A DNA stretch of 33,577 bases. Origin: Novosphingobium sp. (GTDB lineage Bacteria > Pseudomonadota > Alphaproteobacteria > Sphingomonadales > Sphingomonadaceae). Below the pieces are notes generated by a model. That model was not told the DNA's origin. It made no database searches and worked only from the letters and a program-made list of their open reading frames with translations. A program made the translations under genes and the position numbers. Within the stretch, counting starts at the first letter, position 1; each line of letters opens with the position of its first letter. The stretch is taken from NCBI GenBank assembly GCA_023266625.1, contig JAHFPT010000036.1, forward strand, positions 1 to 33,577, in the 5' to 3' direction. This document shows, piece after piece, positions 18,998-27,437 of the stretch.

Positions 18998-19434
18998 GGA
19001 TGCGGTCTAGCCTGCTTTTGCCAAAGACTCCCCTCCCGCTTGCGGGAAGGGTTGGGGGAGGGCATGTTATCTAACGCCAGCCCAATAGCGAAAACCACGC
19101 CCTCGACGTTGTCCATCACATCATTGTTCCAGAACCGGATCACTTTGTAACCCTGTGCATTGAGGAAGCGGGTTCGCCGCTCGTCGTATTCCACATCTAT
19201 GGCATGTTGTCCGCCATCGAGTTCGATCACCATCATCTTGCCGCGCGATACGAAGTCGCAGATGAAACTGCCAATCGGGAATTGTCGATTAAATCGCACG
19301 CCCCGCAATTTCTTCGCGTTCAGATAGGGCCAGAGCTTTAGTTCGGCTGAGGTGGGGTTGTTCCGCAATTCCCGCGCGCGAAGTGTCGGTCTGGAATAGC
19401 CCTTGTCGTTTTCTCTGAACCACTCGTCGTCCAA
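18994..19434 (-). CDS. DUF559 (Vsr-like) endonuclease-domain protein, copy 1
   Basis: 146-residue protein with the DUF559 fold of the PD-(D/E)xK/very-short-patch-repair group. Motifs: NPTSAELKLWPYL (about 26-38), RFNRQFPIGSFICDF (catalytic Asp), MVIELDGGQH (Glu-x-Asp) and YKVIRFWNNDV. The start is TTG at 19434, supported by GGAG eight bases upstream. The C-terminus (MPSPNPSRKREGS) is translated from a flanking palindromic repeat, and the stop overlaps the dnaG ATG. It interrupts the yqeY-dnaG spacing. The biological role of DUF559 proteins is not established. Nuclease activity is a family inference. Confidence 0.85.
   Translation of the reverse strand: MDDEWFRENDKGYSRPTLRARELRNNPTSAELKLWPYLNAKKLRGVRFNRQFPIGSFICDFVSRGKMMVIELDGGQHAIDVEYDERRTRFLNAQGYKVIRFWNNDVMDNVEGVVFAIGLALDNMPSPNPSRKREGSLWQKQARPHP
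19027..19063 (+). repeat. Palindromic repeat arm, DUF559 unit 1, left
   Basis: 37-bp arm consisting of a hairpin (CCCTCCCGC/GCGGGAAGGG with a one-base bulge) followed by a TTGGGGGAGGGC tail facing the nuclease gene. It matches the reverse complement of 19457-19493 at 34 of 37 positions. It lies inside the 3' coding end of the DUF559 gene. Confidence 0.9.
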
Positions 19435-19456
19435 ATTTGCGAACTCCGCTTAACAG

Positions 19457-19493
19457 GCCCTCCCCCAACCCCTCCCGCATACGGGAGGGGAGT
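19457..19493 (-). repeat. Palindromic repeat arm, DUF559 unit 1, right
   Basis: Inverted partner of 19027-19063. It contains a perfect 9-bp hairpin, CCCCTCCCG/CGGGAGGGG with a CATA loop (19469-19490). It abuts the yqeY stop codon at 19494 and precedes the DUF559 start. It may stabilise or attenuate the yqeY transcript. Confidence 0.9.
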
Positions 19494-19952
19494 TTAGGCA
19501 AGTGCCGCCTTCACCAACCCGCTCGCCTTGCTCATATCCAGCTCGCTGCCATGCCGCGCCTTCAACTCCGCCATCACCCTGCCCATATCCTTCACCGAAG
19601 AGGCCCCCAGTTCCGCTTTGATCGCCGCGATCGCCGCAATGGTCTCCGCCTCGCCCATTTGCGACGGCATGAACTCCTCGATCACCGCCAGCTCGGCCTT
19701 CTCCGCATCCGCCAGTTCCTGCCGGTCGCCCTGTTCATAGAGCACAATCGATTCGCGGCGCTGCTTGGCCATCTTTTGCAGCACTTCGACCACCAGCGTG
19801 TCGTCCTCAGGCTGCTGCGACGCCGTCCTTAGTTCGATGTCGCGGTCCTTCAGCTTGGCGAGGATCAGGCGCACTGCCCCCAGCCGGGGCTTGTCGCCAG
19901 CTTTCATCGACGCCACTTGCGCCGCCTTGATCGAGTCGCGGATCATATGCAT
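19494..19952 (-). CDS. GatB/YqeY domain-containing protein
   Basis: 152-residue YqeY-family protein, related to the C-terminal tail domain of the GatB amidotransferase subunit, with an unclear cellular role. Typical stretches are MIRDSIKAAQVASMKAGDK, LILAKLKDRDIELR, QRRESIVLYEQGDRQELAD, and LGASSVKDMGRVMAELKARH near the end. Two starts are possible (ATG at 19952 or 19946). AGGAAA lies just upstream and fits either. It is usually found beside dnaG and rpoD in this group, as here, but a DUF559 unit now separates it from dnaG. Confidence 0.93.
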   Translation of the reverse strand: MHMIRDSIKAAQVASMKAGDKPRLGAVRLILAKLKDRDIELRTASQQPEDDTLVVEVLQKMAKQRRESIVLYEQGDRQELADAEKAELAVIEEFMPSQMGEAETIAAIAAIKAELGASSVKDMGRVMAELKARHGSELDMSKASGLVKAALA

Positions 19953-20025
19953 GTGTTTCCTGTGGATTGCCGCCGAAAGCGGCCCAAGTCGGCCTTCCTA
20001 GCTGGATTTTCGCAGCTTTCCTAGG

Positions 20026-20052
20026 TTGACGCTGACAGGACAGGGGTATAGC
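20026..20052 (+). promoter_or_regulatory. Possible carA promoter
   Basis: TTGACG at 20026 and TATAGC at 20047 lie 49-76 nt upstream of the carA ATG, in the divergent yqeY-carA gap. The spacer is only 15 nt, shorter than the preferred 16-18, so this is a weak candidate. Confidence 0.35.
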
Positions 20053-20101
20053 GGCCATCCCTTAGCACCATCGCCAGAACCCAGCTATCGGAGCGCCACC
20101 C

Positions 20102-21280
20102 ATGGCCGACCCCGCCTCTTCGCACGCGTCCCCTCCAAAGGGCGCGACGGGCGTATTGGTGCTGGCCGATGGCACGGCAATCTGGGGCCGGGGCTTTGGT
20201 GCGGTGGGCAGCGCGGTCGGCGAGGTTTGCTTCAATACCGCGATGACCGGCTATCAGGAAGTGATGACCGATCCCTCCTACGCCGCGCAGATCGTCACCT
20301 TCACTTTCCCGCATATCGGCAATGTCGGGGTGAATGACGAGGATGTCGAGGCGCACGTCGATGGCGCGGTGGGCTGCGTGGTGCGCGAGGATGTCACCGT
20401 GCCGTCGAATTTCCGCGCGAGGGGTGAGTTTGGTGCCTGGTTGGCTGCCCAAGGCAAGATCGGGCTGGCGGGGGTGGACACCCGCGCGCTGACCCGCCGC
20501 ATCCGCACCGGCGGCGCGCCCAATGCGGTAATCGCCCATGATCCGAAGGGCAAATTCGACATTGCGGCGCTGGTCAAGCGGGCGCGGGATTGGCCGGGGC
20601 TGGAGGGGATGGATCTGGCGCGGGTGGTCAGTCGCACGGGAACCGAGAATTGGGAAGGCGGCGTCTGGTCTCTGGGCAAGGGCTATGCCCGCTCGCCCCG
20701 CGATGCGAGGCCGCATGTCGTCGCGATGGATTTCGGCGCGAAGGACAATATCTTCCGATCTTTGGTGAAAGCCGGGGCGCGGGTGACAGCGGTCCCGGCC
20801 CAGACTTCGCTGGAGGCGATCCTCGCGCTGGAGCCGGCGGGGGTGTTCCTGTCGAACGGCCCCGGCGACCCGGCGGCGACCGGAGCCTATGCCGTGCCGG
20901 TGATCCAGGGCCTGCTGGAGCGCGACATGCCGATCTTCGGCATCTGCCTCGGCCACCAGATGCTGGGGCTGGCAGCGGGGGCCTCGACGGTGAAGATGCA
21001 CCAGGGGCACCGCGGGGCGAACCATCCGGTCAAGAGGCTGGATGACGGGGTGGTCGAGATTACGAGCATGAACCACGGCTTTGCGGTGGATAATGCTTCT
21101 TTGCCCGAGGGGGTGGAGGAGACGCATGTCTCGCTGTTCGACGGTTCGAATTGCGGGATCGCGGTGAAGGGGAAGAAGGCGTTCGGGGTGCAGTATCATC
21201 CGGAGGCGAGCCCGGGGCCGCAGGATTCGTTTTATTTGTTTGAGCGGTTTTTGGGGATGTTGGGGTCACTCAATGGATGA
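20102..21280 (+). CDS. carA: Carbamoyl-phosphate synthase small (glutaminase) subunit
   Basis: 392-residue CarA, which hydrolyses glutamine and channels ammonia to CarB for arginine and pyrimidine synthesis. The N-terminal CPSase domain includes FNTAMTGYQEVMTDPSY (44-60). The class I amidotransferase triad is C282 (FGICLGHQML), H366 and E368 (VQYHPEASPGP). Length is normal and the frame is intact. The 3' end overlaps a small unknown ORF by 8 nt. carB, normally close downstream, is more than 1.5 kb away because of intervening sequence. Confidence 0.97.
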   Translation: MADPASSHASPPKGATGVLVLADGTAIWGRGFGAVGSAVGEVCFNTAMTGYQEVMTDPSYAAQIVTFTFPHIGNVGVNDEDVEAHVDGAVGCVVREDVTVPSNFRARGEFGAWLAAQGKIGLAGVDTRALTRRIRTGGAPNAVIAHDPKGKFDIAALVKRARDWPGLEGMDLARVVSRTGTENWEGGVWSLGKGYARSPRDARPHVVAMDFGAKDNIFRSLVKAGARVTAVPAQTSLEAILALEPAGVFLSNGPGDPAATGAYAVPVIQGLLERDMPIFGICLGHQMLGLAAGASTVKMHQGHRGANHPVKRLDDGVVEITSMNHGFAVDNASLPEGVEETHVSLFDGSNCGIAVKGKKAFGVQYHPEASPGPQDSFYLFERFLGMLGSLNG

Positions 21281-21665
21281 CGATTTCAACTTCTTTGTCG
21301 ATAGCCTGATACTCTCTGCTGCGGACAAGCAGACGGGTGCGAGCATAATTCGACTGGATTTTATAACGCTCTGCAATGAAGTTTCTCCAAACCACGCGCT
21401 CACCTGGCAGGCAATGGCAATCGAGAGAATTCGAAAACTTGGCCTTGGAAAGCTAACGTCAGATTCTCAGGTGCCTGGCGGAACGAGCTACAAAATCAAC
21501 GCTACGGGGATTGCCCATGCTGCCATCGTAAGAAAAAGTCGTCGAAAGCCCTCTTGCTTTGAGCGCATTCGCGCTTTGCCGGTGGGAAAGGGAATCTGGG
21601 AAATCGCAAAACTTGTAATTGCAGCGCTGTTGGGCGCCCTCGCAAAAACATATTTGGACAGCTGA
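21273..21665 (+). CDS. Unknown small protein with a C-terminal membrane helix
   Basis: 130-residue protein, not recognised. The ATG at 21273 overlaps the carA stop by 8 nt, with GGGG about 5 nt upstream. The N-terminal part (FFVDSLILSAADKQTGASII, then HALTWQAMAIERIRKLGLGK) looks helical and could be a small winged-helix-like fold. It is followed by a basic stretch (RKSRRKPSCF) and a hydrophobic C-terminal helix (IAKLVIAALLGALAKTYL). The codon usage is AT-richer than carA and carB, suggesting acquisition. No function can be assigned. Confidence 0.6.
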   Translation: MDDDFNFFVDSLILSAADKQTGASIIRLDFITLCNEVSPNHALTWQAMAIERIRKLGLGKLTSDSQVPGGTSYKINATGIAHAAIVRKSRRKPSCFERIRALPVGKGIWEIAKLVIAALLGALAKTYLDS

Positions 21666-21708
21666 ATGCCCAACCCCGCCATCTCCCCAATCCACACCCT
21701 CTCTTCCC

Positions 21709-21727
21709 CCCTCCCCGGCGGGGAGGG
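21709..21727. repeat. GC-rich palindrome
   Basis: Perfect 8-bp inverted repeat CCCTCCCC/GGGGAGGG with a 3-nt loop, the first of a cluster of four hairpins between the unknown ORF and the DUF559 gene. Confidence 0.85.
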
Positions 21728-21734
21728 ACAGCGA

Positions 21735-21758
21735 GACTTGGCAGCTTGCTGCCTAGTC
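21735..21758. repeat. Interrupted hairpin GACT-GGCAGC
   Basis: GACT-T-GGCAGC pairs with GCTGCC-T-AGTC around a TT loop (10 pairs with one T-T mismatch). The sequence type differs from the neighbouring CCCTCCCC palindromes, so the region is a mosaic of repeat families. Confidence 0.8.
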
Positions 21759-21816
21759 GCAGCGGGGTGGGGGCTCTACGCCAGCCTCGACGCGAGGCCT
21801 GGCGGCCTCGCTCCCC

Positions 21817-21846
21817 CACCCCCAGCCCCTCCCCGCCGGGGAGGGG
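21817..21846 (+). repeat. Palindromic repeat arm, DUF559 unit 2, left
   Basis: 30-bp arm (CACCCCCAG, then a perfect 9-bp hairpin CCCCTCCCC/GGGGAGGGG at 21826-21846). It matches the reverse complement of 22280-22309 at 26 of 30 positions; three of the four differences are in the loop. Confidence 0.85.
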
Positions 21847-21863
21847 AGTCAGTAAGAGGCAAT

Positions 21864-21880
21864 CCTCCCCGCCGGGGAGG
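21864..21880. repeat. GC-rich palindrome next to the DUF559-2 stop
   Basis: Perfect CCTCCCC/GGGGAGG stem with a GCC loop, 14 bases downstream of the DUF559 stop (minus strand). There is no T-run, so it is not a typical intrinsic terminator. Confidence 0.8.
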
Positions 21881-21893
21881 GGGGCGAGTGGGT

Positions 21894-22259
21894 TTAGTTT
21901 TCGAACCAGCTATCTCGGTTGCGGGCTATGGCGAGGTGCTGAGCGATGACCGTCAACATGCCGTCGGTGTTGCTGAGGACATCGTTGTTCCAGAAGCGGA
22001 TAACATGGTAACCGTGGGCCTCGATTTCGCGCGTTCGATCAATGTCGGCTTCGCTTTCCGCATGTTGCCCGCCGTCGACTTCGATGACCAATTTGGCTCT
22101 GCGGCAGGCGATGTCGGCGATATAGTTGCCAATCGGAAATTCACGGGTGAACTGGACGCCCATCTGCTTGGCACGCAGATGCGACCACAGGCGCTTTTCC
22201 GCTTCGGTCGGATTGCGGCGGCGTTTTTGCGCCAGGATCGTGAGGCGTTTTCTAACCAC
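21894..22259 (-). CDS. DUF559 (Vsr-like) endonuclease-domain protein, copy 2
   Basis: 121-residue DUF559 protein, paralogous to the copy upstream of dnaG. Motifs: NPTEAEKRLWSHLRAKQ, FTREFPIGNYIADIACR (catalytic Asp), LVIEVDGGQHAES (Glu-x-Asp) and YHVIRFWNNDVLSN. I chose GTG at 22259 because AGGAG sits eight bases upstream. The longer in-frame ATG at 22349 would add about 30 Gly/Pro-rich residues read from the palindromic repeat. It is transcribed opposite to carA and carB. DNA cleavage is expected from the fold, but the role is unknown. Confidence 0.82.
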   Translation of the reverse strand: MVRKRLTILAQKRRRNPTEAEKRLWSHLRAKQMGVQFTREFPIGNYIADIACRRAKLVIEVDGGQHAESEADIDRTREIEAHGYHVIRFWNNDVLSNTDGMLTVIAQHLAIARNRDSWFEN

Positions 22260-22279
22260 GATTGCAACTCCTATCTTCC

Positions 22280-22309
22280 CCCCTCCCCATTGGGGAGGGG
22301 CTGGGGGAG
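22280..22309 (-). repeat. Palindromic repeat arm, DUF559 unit 2, right
   Basis: Hairpin CCCCTCCCC/GGGGAGGGG with an ATT loop (22280-22300), followed by CTGGGGGAG. Inverted partner of 21817-21846. A weaker related C-rich/G-rich stretch continues to about 22372. Confidence 0.85.
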
Positions 22310-22402
22310 GGGGTTCTACGTCACGATAGGGCGGTCCACCCCCACCCAACCCTCCCCCTCAAGGGTGAGGGCTTTAAGAACAGGATTTTCGGAGACTTTG
22401 CA

Positions 22403-22786
22403 ATGAACCTCCCCCCCCTCCAGGCCCACGTCTTCGCTTACTTCCTGAGCCACGGCGCGCGCGATTTTTCCATGGTGGGGCGTTGGTGGCCGCATGCGGA
22501 GCTGGCGCTGGTGATGGCCGACAAAATGCGTATCGCCGTGCGCCCCTTCGGCAAGGCGGCGCAGGATGCGGCGGGGCCGGTCGCCGAGGCGCTGTCTGAG
22601 CATATGCTCGCCTGCGGTGGTTTTTCGACCAAGCCGCAGAAGTTCGGGGGGACCATGCACCAGTTCCAACCCGAGGCGTTTCGCGCGGCGCTTGATGCGA
22701 TTGAGGCCGCCGATCCGGTCTTGAAACTGGCCGCAGCGGGCGGGGCGGACTTCTGGGCAACCTCATTCACGGAACTGACCAACTAA
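22403..22786 (+). CDS. Unknown conserved-looking protein upstream of carB
   Basis: 127-residue protein, not recognised. The ATG at 22403 has GGAG eight bases upstream, and the stop overlaps carB as TAATG, so carB is probably translationally coupled to it. Codon usage matches the housekeeping genes, unlike the ORF after carA. Visible features: [20 protein letters not shown] at the N-terminus, a mixed alpha/beta middle ([20 protein letters not shown]), and a helical C-terminus ([19 protein letters not shown]). No membrane segment or signal peptide. Coupling to carB is the only functional hint. Confidence 0.75.
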   Translation: MNLPPLQAHVFAYFLSHGARDFSMVGRWWPHAELALVMADKMRIAVRPFGKAAQDAAGPVAEALSEHMLACGGFSTKPQKFGGTMHQFQPEAFRAALDAIEAADPVLKLAAAGGADFWATSFTELTN

Positions 22787-25700
22787 TGCCCAAACGCACA
22801 GACATCTCCTCGATCCTCGTCATCGGCGCTGGCCCGATCATCATCGGCCAGGCCTGCGAGTTCGATTATTCGGGAACGCAAGCGATCAAGGCGCTGCGCG
22901 AGGAGGGCTATCGCGTCGTGCTGGTCAACTCCAACCCGGCAACGATCATGACCGACCCGGACATGGCGGACGCCACCTATATCGAGCCGATCACGCCGGA
23001 GTTCGTCGCCAAGATCATCGAGAAGGAGCGCCCGGACGCGGTGCTGCCGACGATGGGCGGGCAGACCGCACTGAACACCGCGCTGGCCCTGTTCAACGAC
23101 GGCACGCTGGCGAAATACGGCTGCATCATGATCGGGGCCGATGCCGAGGCGATCGACAAGGCCGAAGACCGGATGAAATTCCGCGACGCCATGGACAAGA
23201 TCGGGCTCGAATCGGCGCGTTCGGGCATTGCCCATACGGTGGACGAGGCCTTCGCGGTGCTGGAGCGCACCGGCCTGCCGTCAATCATCCGCCCGAGCTT
23301 TACCCTGGGCGGCACCGGCGGCGGCGTCGCCTATAACAAGGCGGAGTTCGAGATGATCGTCCGCTCCGGCCTCGATGCCTCGCCGACCAATGAAGTGCTG
23401 ATCGAGGAGTCTCTGCTCGGCTGGAAAGAGTTCGAGATGGAAGTTGTGCGCGACCGCCACGACAACTGCATCATCATCTGCTCGATCGAGAATGTCGATC
23501 CGATGGGGGTCCACACCGGCGATTCGATCACCGTCGCCCCGGCGCTGACGCTGACCGACAAGGAATACCAGATCATGCGCAACGCCAGCATTGCCGTGCT
23601 GCGCGAGATCGGGGTGGAAACCGGCGGTTCCAACGTCCAGTTTGCGGTCAATCCCAAGGATGGGCGGCTGATCGTCATCGAGATGAACCCGCGCGTCTCG
23701 CGCTCCTCGGCGCTGGCTTCCAAGGCGACCGGCTTTCCCATCGCCCGGGTCGCGGCGAAGCTGGCAGTGGGTTACACGCTCGACGAGGTCACCAACGAGA
23801 TCACCGGGGCAACTCCGGCCAGCTTCGAGCCGACTATCGATTACGTCGTCACCAAGATCCCGCGTTTTGCCTTCGAGAAGTTCAAGGGCGCCGAGCCTCT
23901 GCTGTCCACCGCGATGAAGTCGGTCGGCGAAGTCATGGCGATTGGCCGCAATTTCAAGGAGAGCCTGCAAAAGGCCTTGCGCGGACTGGAGACCGGGCTC
24001 GACGGGTTCAACCGTATGGTCGCGCTGGAAGGGGCGAGCCGCGACGAGATCACTGCCGCCCTGTCGCGCCAGACGCCCGATAGGCTGCTGGTCGTCGGCC
24101 AGGCCTTCCGCGAGGGGTTCAGCGTCGAGGATATTCACGCCGTCACCCATTACGATCCGTGGTTCCTGCGCCATATCGCAGAGATCATTGCCGAGGAGGC
24201 GAAGATCAGCGCCGATGGCCTGCCGGGCGATGCTCGGGGGCTCAGGCGGCTGAAGGCCATGGGCTTTTCCGACAAGCGGCTGGCGACGCTGGCGGTGCGT
24301 TCGGTCGGGGTGGCCGGCGGCATGGGCGAAACCCAGGCGCGGCGCTCGGGACTGCTGCACGATGCGCTCAAAGCCATGGCCGGGGCGACCAGCGAGGAGG
24401 AGGTGCGTGCGCTGCGCCACCGGCTGGGCGTCTACCCGGTGTTCAAGCGCATCGACAGCTGCGCCGCCGAGTTCGAGGCGGTGACGCCCTATATGTATTC
24501 GACCTATGAGGCACCGAGTTTTGGCGAACCGGAATGCGAGGCCGTGCCGTCCGACCGCAAGAAGGTCGTCATCCTTGGCGGCGGGCCGAACCGCATCGGT
24601 CAGGGTATCGAATTCGACTATTGCTGCGTTCATGCCTGCTTTGCACTGGCGGAAGCTGGCTATGAGACAATTATGATCAACTGCAATCCGGAAACGGTGA
24701 GCACTGACTACGACACCTCCGACCGGCTCTATTTCGAGCCGCTGACCGGCGAGGATGTGCTGGAGATCCTGCGGGTCGAACAGCGCAGCGGCGAGCTGCT
24801 CGGCGTCATTGTCCAGTTCGGCGGGCAGACACCGCTCAATCTGGCGCAGACCCTGGATGATGCGGGGATCCCGATCCTTGGCACCTCGCCCGATGCCATC
24901 GATCTTGCCGAAGACCGCGAGCGCTTTTCCGCGCTGGTGGAAAAGCTCGGTCTCAAACAGCCCGAGAACGGCATAGCCCGCAGCCGCGACGAGGCGGTCG
25001 CGGTGGCCTCCCATATCGGCTATCCGGTGCTGATCCGGCCCTCCTATGTGCTGGGCGGACGGGCGATGGAGATCGTCGACAGCGAGGCGCAGCTCGACGA
25101 CTATATCGCCACCGCCGTGCAGGTTTCCGGCGACAGCCCGGTGCTGATCGACCGCTATCTGCGCGATGCCATCGAATGCGATGTCGATGCCTTGTGCGAC
25201 GGCGAGCAGGTCGTGGTCGCGGGCGTCATGCAGCATATCGAGGAAGCCGGCATCCATTCGGGCGACAGTGCCTGCACCTTGCCGCCCTACAGCCTTTCCG
25301 CCGATGTCATCGCCGAGATGGAGCGTCAGACCGAATTGCTGGCCAAGGCGCTGGGCGTGCGCGGGCTGATGAATATCCAGTTCGCGGTGAAGGGCACCGA
25401 CGTCTATCTCATCGAGGTCAATCCCCGCGCCAGCCGCACCGTGCCCTTCGTCGCCAAGGCGATTGGCCAGCCGGTCGCCAAAATCGCCGCGCGGGTGATG
25501 GCGGGGGAGAAGCTTTCCAGCTTCCCGCCATTCAAGCGTGAGCTGTCCTATATGGCGGTGAAGGAAGCGGTATTCCCGTTTGCCCGCTTTCCAGGCGTCG
25601 ATCCGGTACTCTCGCCCGAGATGAAGTCGACCGGCGAAGTCATGGGGATCGATAGCGATTTTGCCAGAGCCTTCGCCAAGTCGCAAATTGGCGCTGGGAC

Positions 25701-26109
25701 CAATTTACCCGATGGCGGGGTTGCTTTTGTTTCGGTCAAGGACAGCGACAAATCCGTAATCCTGCCGGCAGTCAAGCAGCTGATCGATCTGGGTTTCACG
25801 GTCATCGCCACCGGCGGCACCCAGAAATATCTCGCCGATGCCGGTCTGCCGGTCGAACGGGCCAACAAGGTCGCCGAAGGCCGCCCGCATATTGTCGACC
25901 GCATCGTCGATGGCGGCGTGGCGCTGATCTTCAACACCACCGAGGGCTGGCAGAGCCACAAGGATTCCGCTTCGATCCGGGCTTCCGCGCTCAAGGCCAA
26001 GGTGCCCTATTTCACCACGGCTGCGGCGTCGCTGGCGACTGCCCAGGCAATTGCGGCGCTGCGCGGCGCGAAACTTGAAGTGCGCTCGTTACAAGACTAT
26101 TATAGCTAG
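22786..26109 (+). CDS. carB: Carbamoyl-phosphate synthase large subunit
   Basis: 1107-residue CarB, which makes carbamoyl phosphate from bicarbonate, ammonia and two ATP. It has two homologous ATP-grasp halves: the first opens [20 protein letters not shown], the second [20 protein letters not shown] near residue 590. Each half has a Gly-rich ATP loop ([14 protein letters not shown] and [14 protein letters not shown]). The C-terminal MGS-like allosteric domain contains [19 protein letters not shown]. The frame is intact and length is normal. There is no strong Shine-Dalgarno; the TAATG overlap with the preceding small gene suggests coupling. Confidence 0.98.
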   Translation: MPKRTDISSILVIGAGPIIIGQACEFDYSGTQAIKALREEGYRVVLVNSNPATIMTDPDMADATYIEPITPEFVAKIIEKERPDAVLPTMGGQTALNTALALFNDGTLAKYGCIMIGADAEAIDKAEDRMKFRDAMDKIGLESARSGIAHTVDEAFAVLERTGLPSIIRPSFTLGGTGGGVAYNKAEFEMIVRSGLDASPTNEVLIEESLLGWKEFEMEVVRDRHDNCIIICSIENVDPMGVHTGDSITVAPALTLTDKEYQIMRNASIAVLREIGVETGGSNVQFAVNPKDGRLIVIEMNPRVSRSSALASKATGFPIARVAAKLAVGYTLDEVTNEITGATPASFEPTIDYVVTKIPRFAFEKFKGAEPLLSTAMKSVGEVMAIGRNFKESLQKALRGLETGLDGFNRMVALEGASRDEITAALSRQTPDRLLVVGQAFREGFSVEDIHAVTHYDPWFLRHIAEIIAEEAKISADGLPGDARGLRRLKAMGFSDKRLATLAVRSVGVAGGMGETQARRSGLLHDALKAMAGATSEEEVRALRHRLGVYPVFKRIDSCAAEFEAVTPYMYSTYEAPSFGEPECEAVPSDRKKVVILGGGPNRIGQGIEFDYCCVHACFALAEAGYETIMINCNPETVSTDYDTSDRLYFEPLTGEDVLEILRVEQRSGELLGVIVQFGGQTPLNLAQTLDDAGIPILGTSPDAIDLAEDRERFSALVEKLGLKQPENGIARSRDEAVAVASHIGYPVLIRPSYVLGGRAMEIVDSEAQLDDYIATAVQVSGDSPVLIDRYLRDAIECDVDALCDGEQVVVAGVMQHIEEAGIHSGDSACTLPPYSLSADVIAEMERQTELLAKALGVRGLMNIQFAVKGTDVYLIEVNPRASRTVPFVAKAIGQPVAKIAARVMAGEKLSSFPPFKRELSYMAVKEAVFPFARFPGVDPVLSPEMKSTGEVMGIDSDFARAFAKSQIGAGTNLPDGGVAFVSVKDSDKSVILPAVKQLIDLGFTVIATGGTQKYLADAGLPVERANKVAEGRPHIVDRIVDGGVALIFNTTEGWQSHKDSASIRASALKAKVPYFTTAAASLATAQAIAALRGAKLEVRSLQDYYS

Positions 26110-26232
26110 GACGAAAGCGTTCCCCCGACATCCCGGAGCCCTGGAATTGGGTTGGGGCGAACCCGTTTCCTATGGGGGAAGCGGGCGGGGCATTAGTCGC
26201 TGCGGTTTCGGGGCAAAAAAGGACGGATTAGA

Positions 26233-26709
26233 ATGGCGAGTATCGAGAAGTTGCCAATGCTGGCGGAAGGCTACGAGCGGATCACCGCCGAGCTGAAAGC
26301 GCTGCGCGAGGAGCGCCCCAGAATCGTCGAAGCGATCGAGGAAGCGCGCGCGCATGGCGATTTGTCGGAAAATGCCGAATATCATGCCGCCAAGGAACGC
26401 CAGGGCCAGGTCGAGGCGAGCATCGGCGATCTTGAAGACCGGGTGAGCCGCGCCCAGATCATCGATCCGGCGACACTGTCGGGTGACAGAATCGTCTTCG
26501 GCGCGACCGTCACTCTGCTCGACGACGATGACAAGCCGGTCCGCTATCAGATTGTCGGCCCCTATGAGGCCGACGCCAAGATCGGCCGCATCAGCTATAA
26601 TTCGCCGCTGGGCAAGGCACTGATCGGCCGCCGCTCCGAGGACGAGATCGAAGTGACGGTGCCATCGGGTGACCGCTGCTATCAGGTCAAGAAGATCGAG
26701 TTCATTTGA
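26233..26709 (+). CDS. greA: Transcription elongation factor GreA
   Basis: 158-residue GreA, which rescues backtracked RNA polymerase by stimulating transcript cleavage. The N-terminal coiled coil carries the catalytic acidic tip in [18 protein letters not shown] (D and E of GDLSENAEY). The C-terminal FKBP-like domain has [20 protein letters not shown] and the terminal [22 protein letters not shown] lies about 10 nt before the ATG. It follows carB by 123 nt with no clear terminator between them, and its 3' end overlaps the convergent DUF4170 gene by 8 nt. Confidence 0.97.
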   Translation: MASIEKLPMLAEGYERITAELKALREERPRIVEAIEEARAHGDLSENAEYHAAKERQGQVEASIGDLEDRVSRAQIIDPATLSGDRIVFGATVTLLDDDDKPVRYQIVGPYEADAKIGRISYNSPLGKALIGRRSEDEIEVTVPSGDRCYQVKKIEFI

Positions 26710-26932
26710 GTTTGGGCCCCAGCATGTCCGGTTCGAGCAGCCGGTGCAGATGGACGATGACATATTTCATCTCGGCATCGTCCAATGTGCGGCGGGCGTT
26801 GGAGCTCCAGGCTTCTTCGGCGCTGGCGTAGTCGGGAAAGACGCCGACAAAATCCATGGCTTCGAGATTGACGAAATCGAGTGTCTGGGGGTCGCTGACG
26901 CGGCCACCCATGACAAGGTGTAGTTTCTGCAT
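26702..26932 (-). CDS. DUF4170 domain-containing protein
   Basis: 76-residue small protein matching the DUF4170 pattern of alphaproteobacteria: [19 protein letters not shown] at the N-terminus, [18 protein letters not shown] in the middle, and [18 protein letters not shown] near the end. The function is unknown. It overlaps the 3' end of greA on the opposite strand by 8 nt, so no shared terminator fits between them. Confidence 0.9.
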   Translation of the reverse strand: MQKLHLVMGGRVSDPQTLDFVNLEAMDFVGVFPDYASAEEAWSSNARRTLDDAEMKYVIVHLHRLLEPDMLGPKLK

Positions 26933-27014
26933 TTGTGTGACTGCTTCCGGGGGAGGAGAGGAGGCTTCGCTTTAGCAGATTCCTGGGCTTTCGCCAATCC
27001 TACGTCATCTGGCC

Positions 27015-27437
27015 CTACCGCTTGAGCGATGCCAGCAATCGCAAGGCCGCGCGGGTCAGGTCGAGCCCGGCGCTGGCCGCGCTGCCGGTCACCACAACCG
27101 CGCGTCGGCGGAGCTGGCGTGCGCCTTCACCGGCCTTGTCCTCTAGTGTCTGCAAATGCTCTGTAGCCTCGCCGGTGGCTGTGCGGGCACTATCGCGCGC
27201 CTGCCTGGCCAGCGCCATGCCTGCCTCGCCGCCAACGGTTGCTGCGGCAATCGCACCCTGGGCAAGCCTGCGGCCCGTGCCCTTCGGCAGCAGCGCCGAA
27301 GCCAGCACACCCAGCGCCAGCCCGCCTGCGATAACCAGGCCGGGATGCGCCTTGACCTGACTGGCGAGGCCCTCCGAAGCTTCCTGCCTGGCGGGAGTAT
27401 CGACAATCACCGGAAGGGTTTCTGTGGTCTCAGTCAT
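27015..27437 (-). CDS. Small membrane-associated protein of a YqjD/holin-like cluster (fourth gene)
   Basis: 140-residue protein with a Gly-rich hydrophobic segment (HPGLVIAGGLALGVLASALL) followed by basic PKGTGRR, similar in style to the membrane anchors of DUF883/YqjD-like proteins. A helical Ala/Arg-rich stretch follows (LARQARDSARTATGEATEHL). Its start overlaps the previous gene by 8 nt. The family is not certain. An inner-membrane or envelope-stress role is inferred from the cluster only. Confidence 0.7.
   Translation of the reverse strand: MTETTETLPVIVDTPARQEASEGLASQVKAHPGLVIAGGLALGVLASALLPKGTGRRLAQGAIAAATVGGEAGMALARQARDSARTATGEATEHLQTLEDKAGEGARQLRRRAVVVTGSAASAGLDLTRAALRLLASLKR

Larger units (their letters stand above)
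19027..19493 (-). mobile_element. Candidate DUF559 nuclease cassette 1, bounded by inverted palindromes
   Basis: A 467-bp unit with a DUF559 gene between 37-bp inverted arms (34/37), inserted between yqeY and dnaG. The right arm ends exactly one base before the yqeY stop codon begins. There is no transposase. Mobility is inferred from symmetry and from the second DUF559 unit at 21817-22309. Confidence 0.4.
21817..22309 (-). mobile_element. Candidate DUF559 nuclease cassette 2, bounded by inverted palindromes
   Basis: A 493-bp unit with a DUF559 gene between 30-bp inverted arms (26/30), placed antisense between carA and carB. Here the hairpins face the gene and the tails face outward, opposite to unit 1. 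There is no transposase. The mobile status is inference. Confidence 0.35.

Noticed and set aside
21666-22406. A 246-residue plus-strand frame across the carA-carB gap.
   Set aside because: It reads the palindromic repeats and the reverse strand of the DUF559 gene. The DUF559 motifs on the minus strand explain the coding signal.
23281-25686. An 801-residue open frame antisense to carB.
   Set aside because: carB is unmistakable on the other strand with intact motifs. The antisense frame has no recognisable domain and is the usual by-product of strong third-position GC bias.
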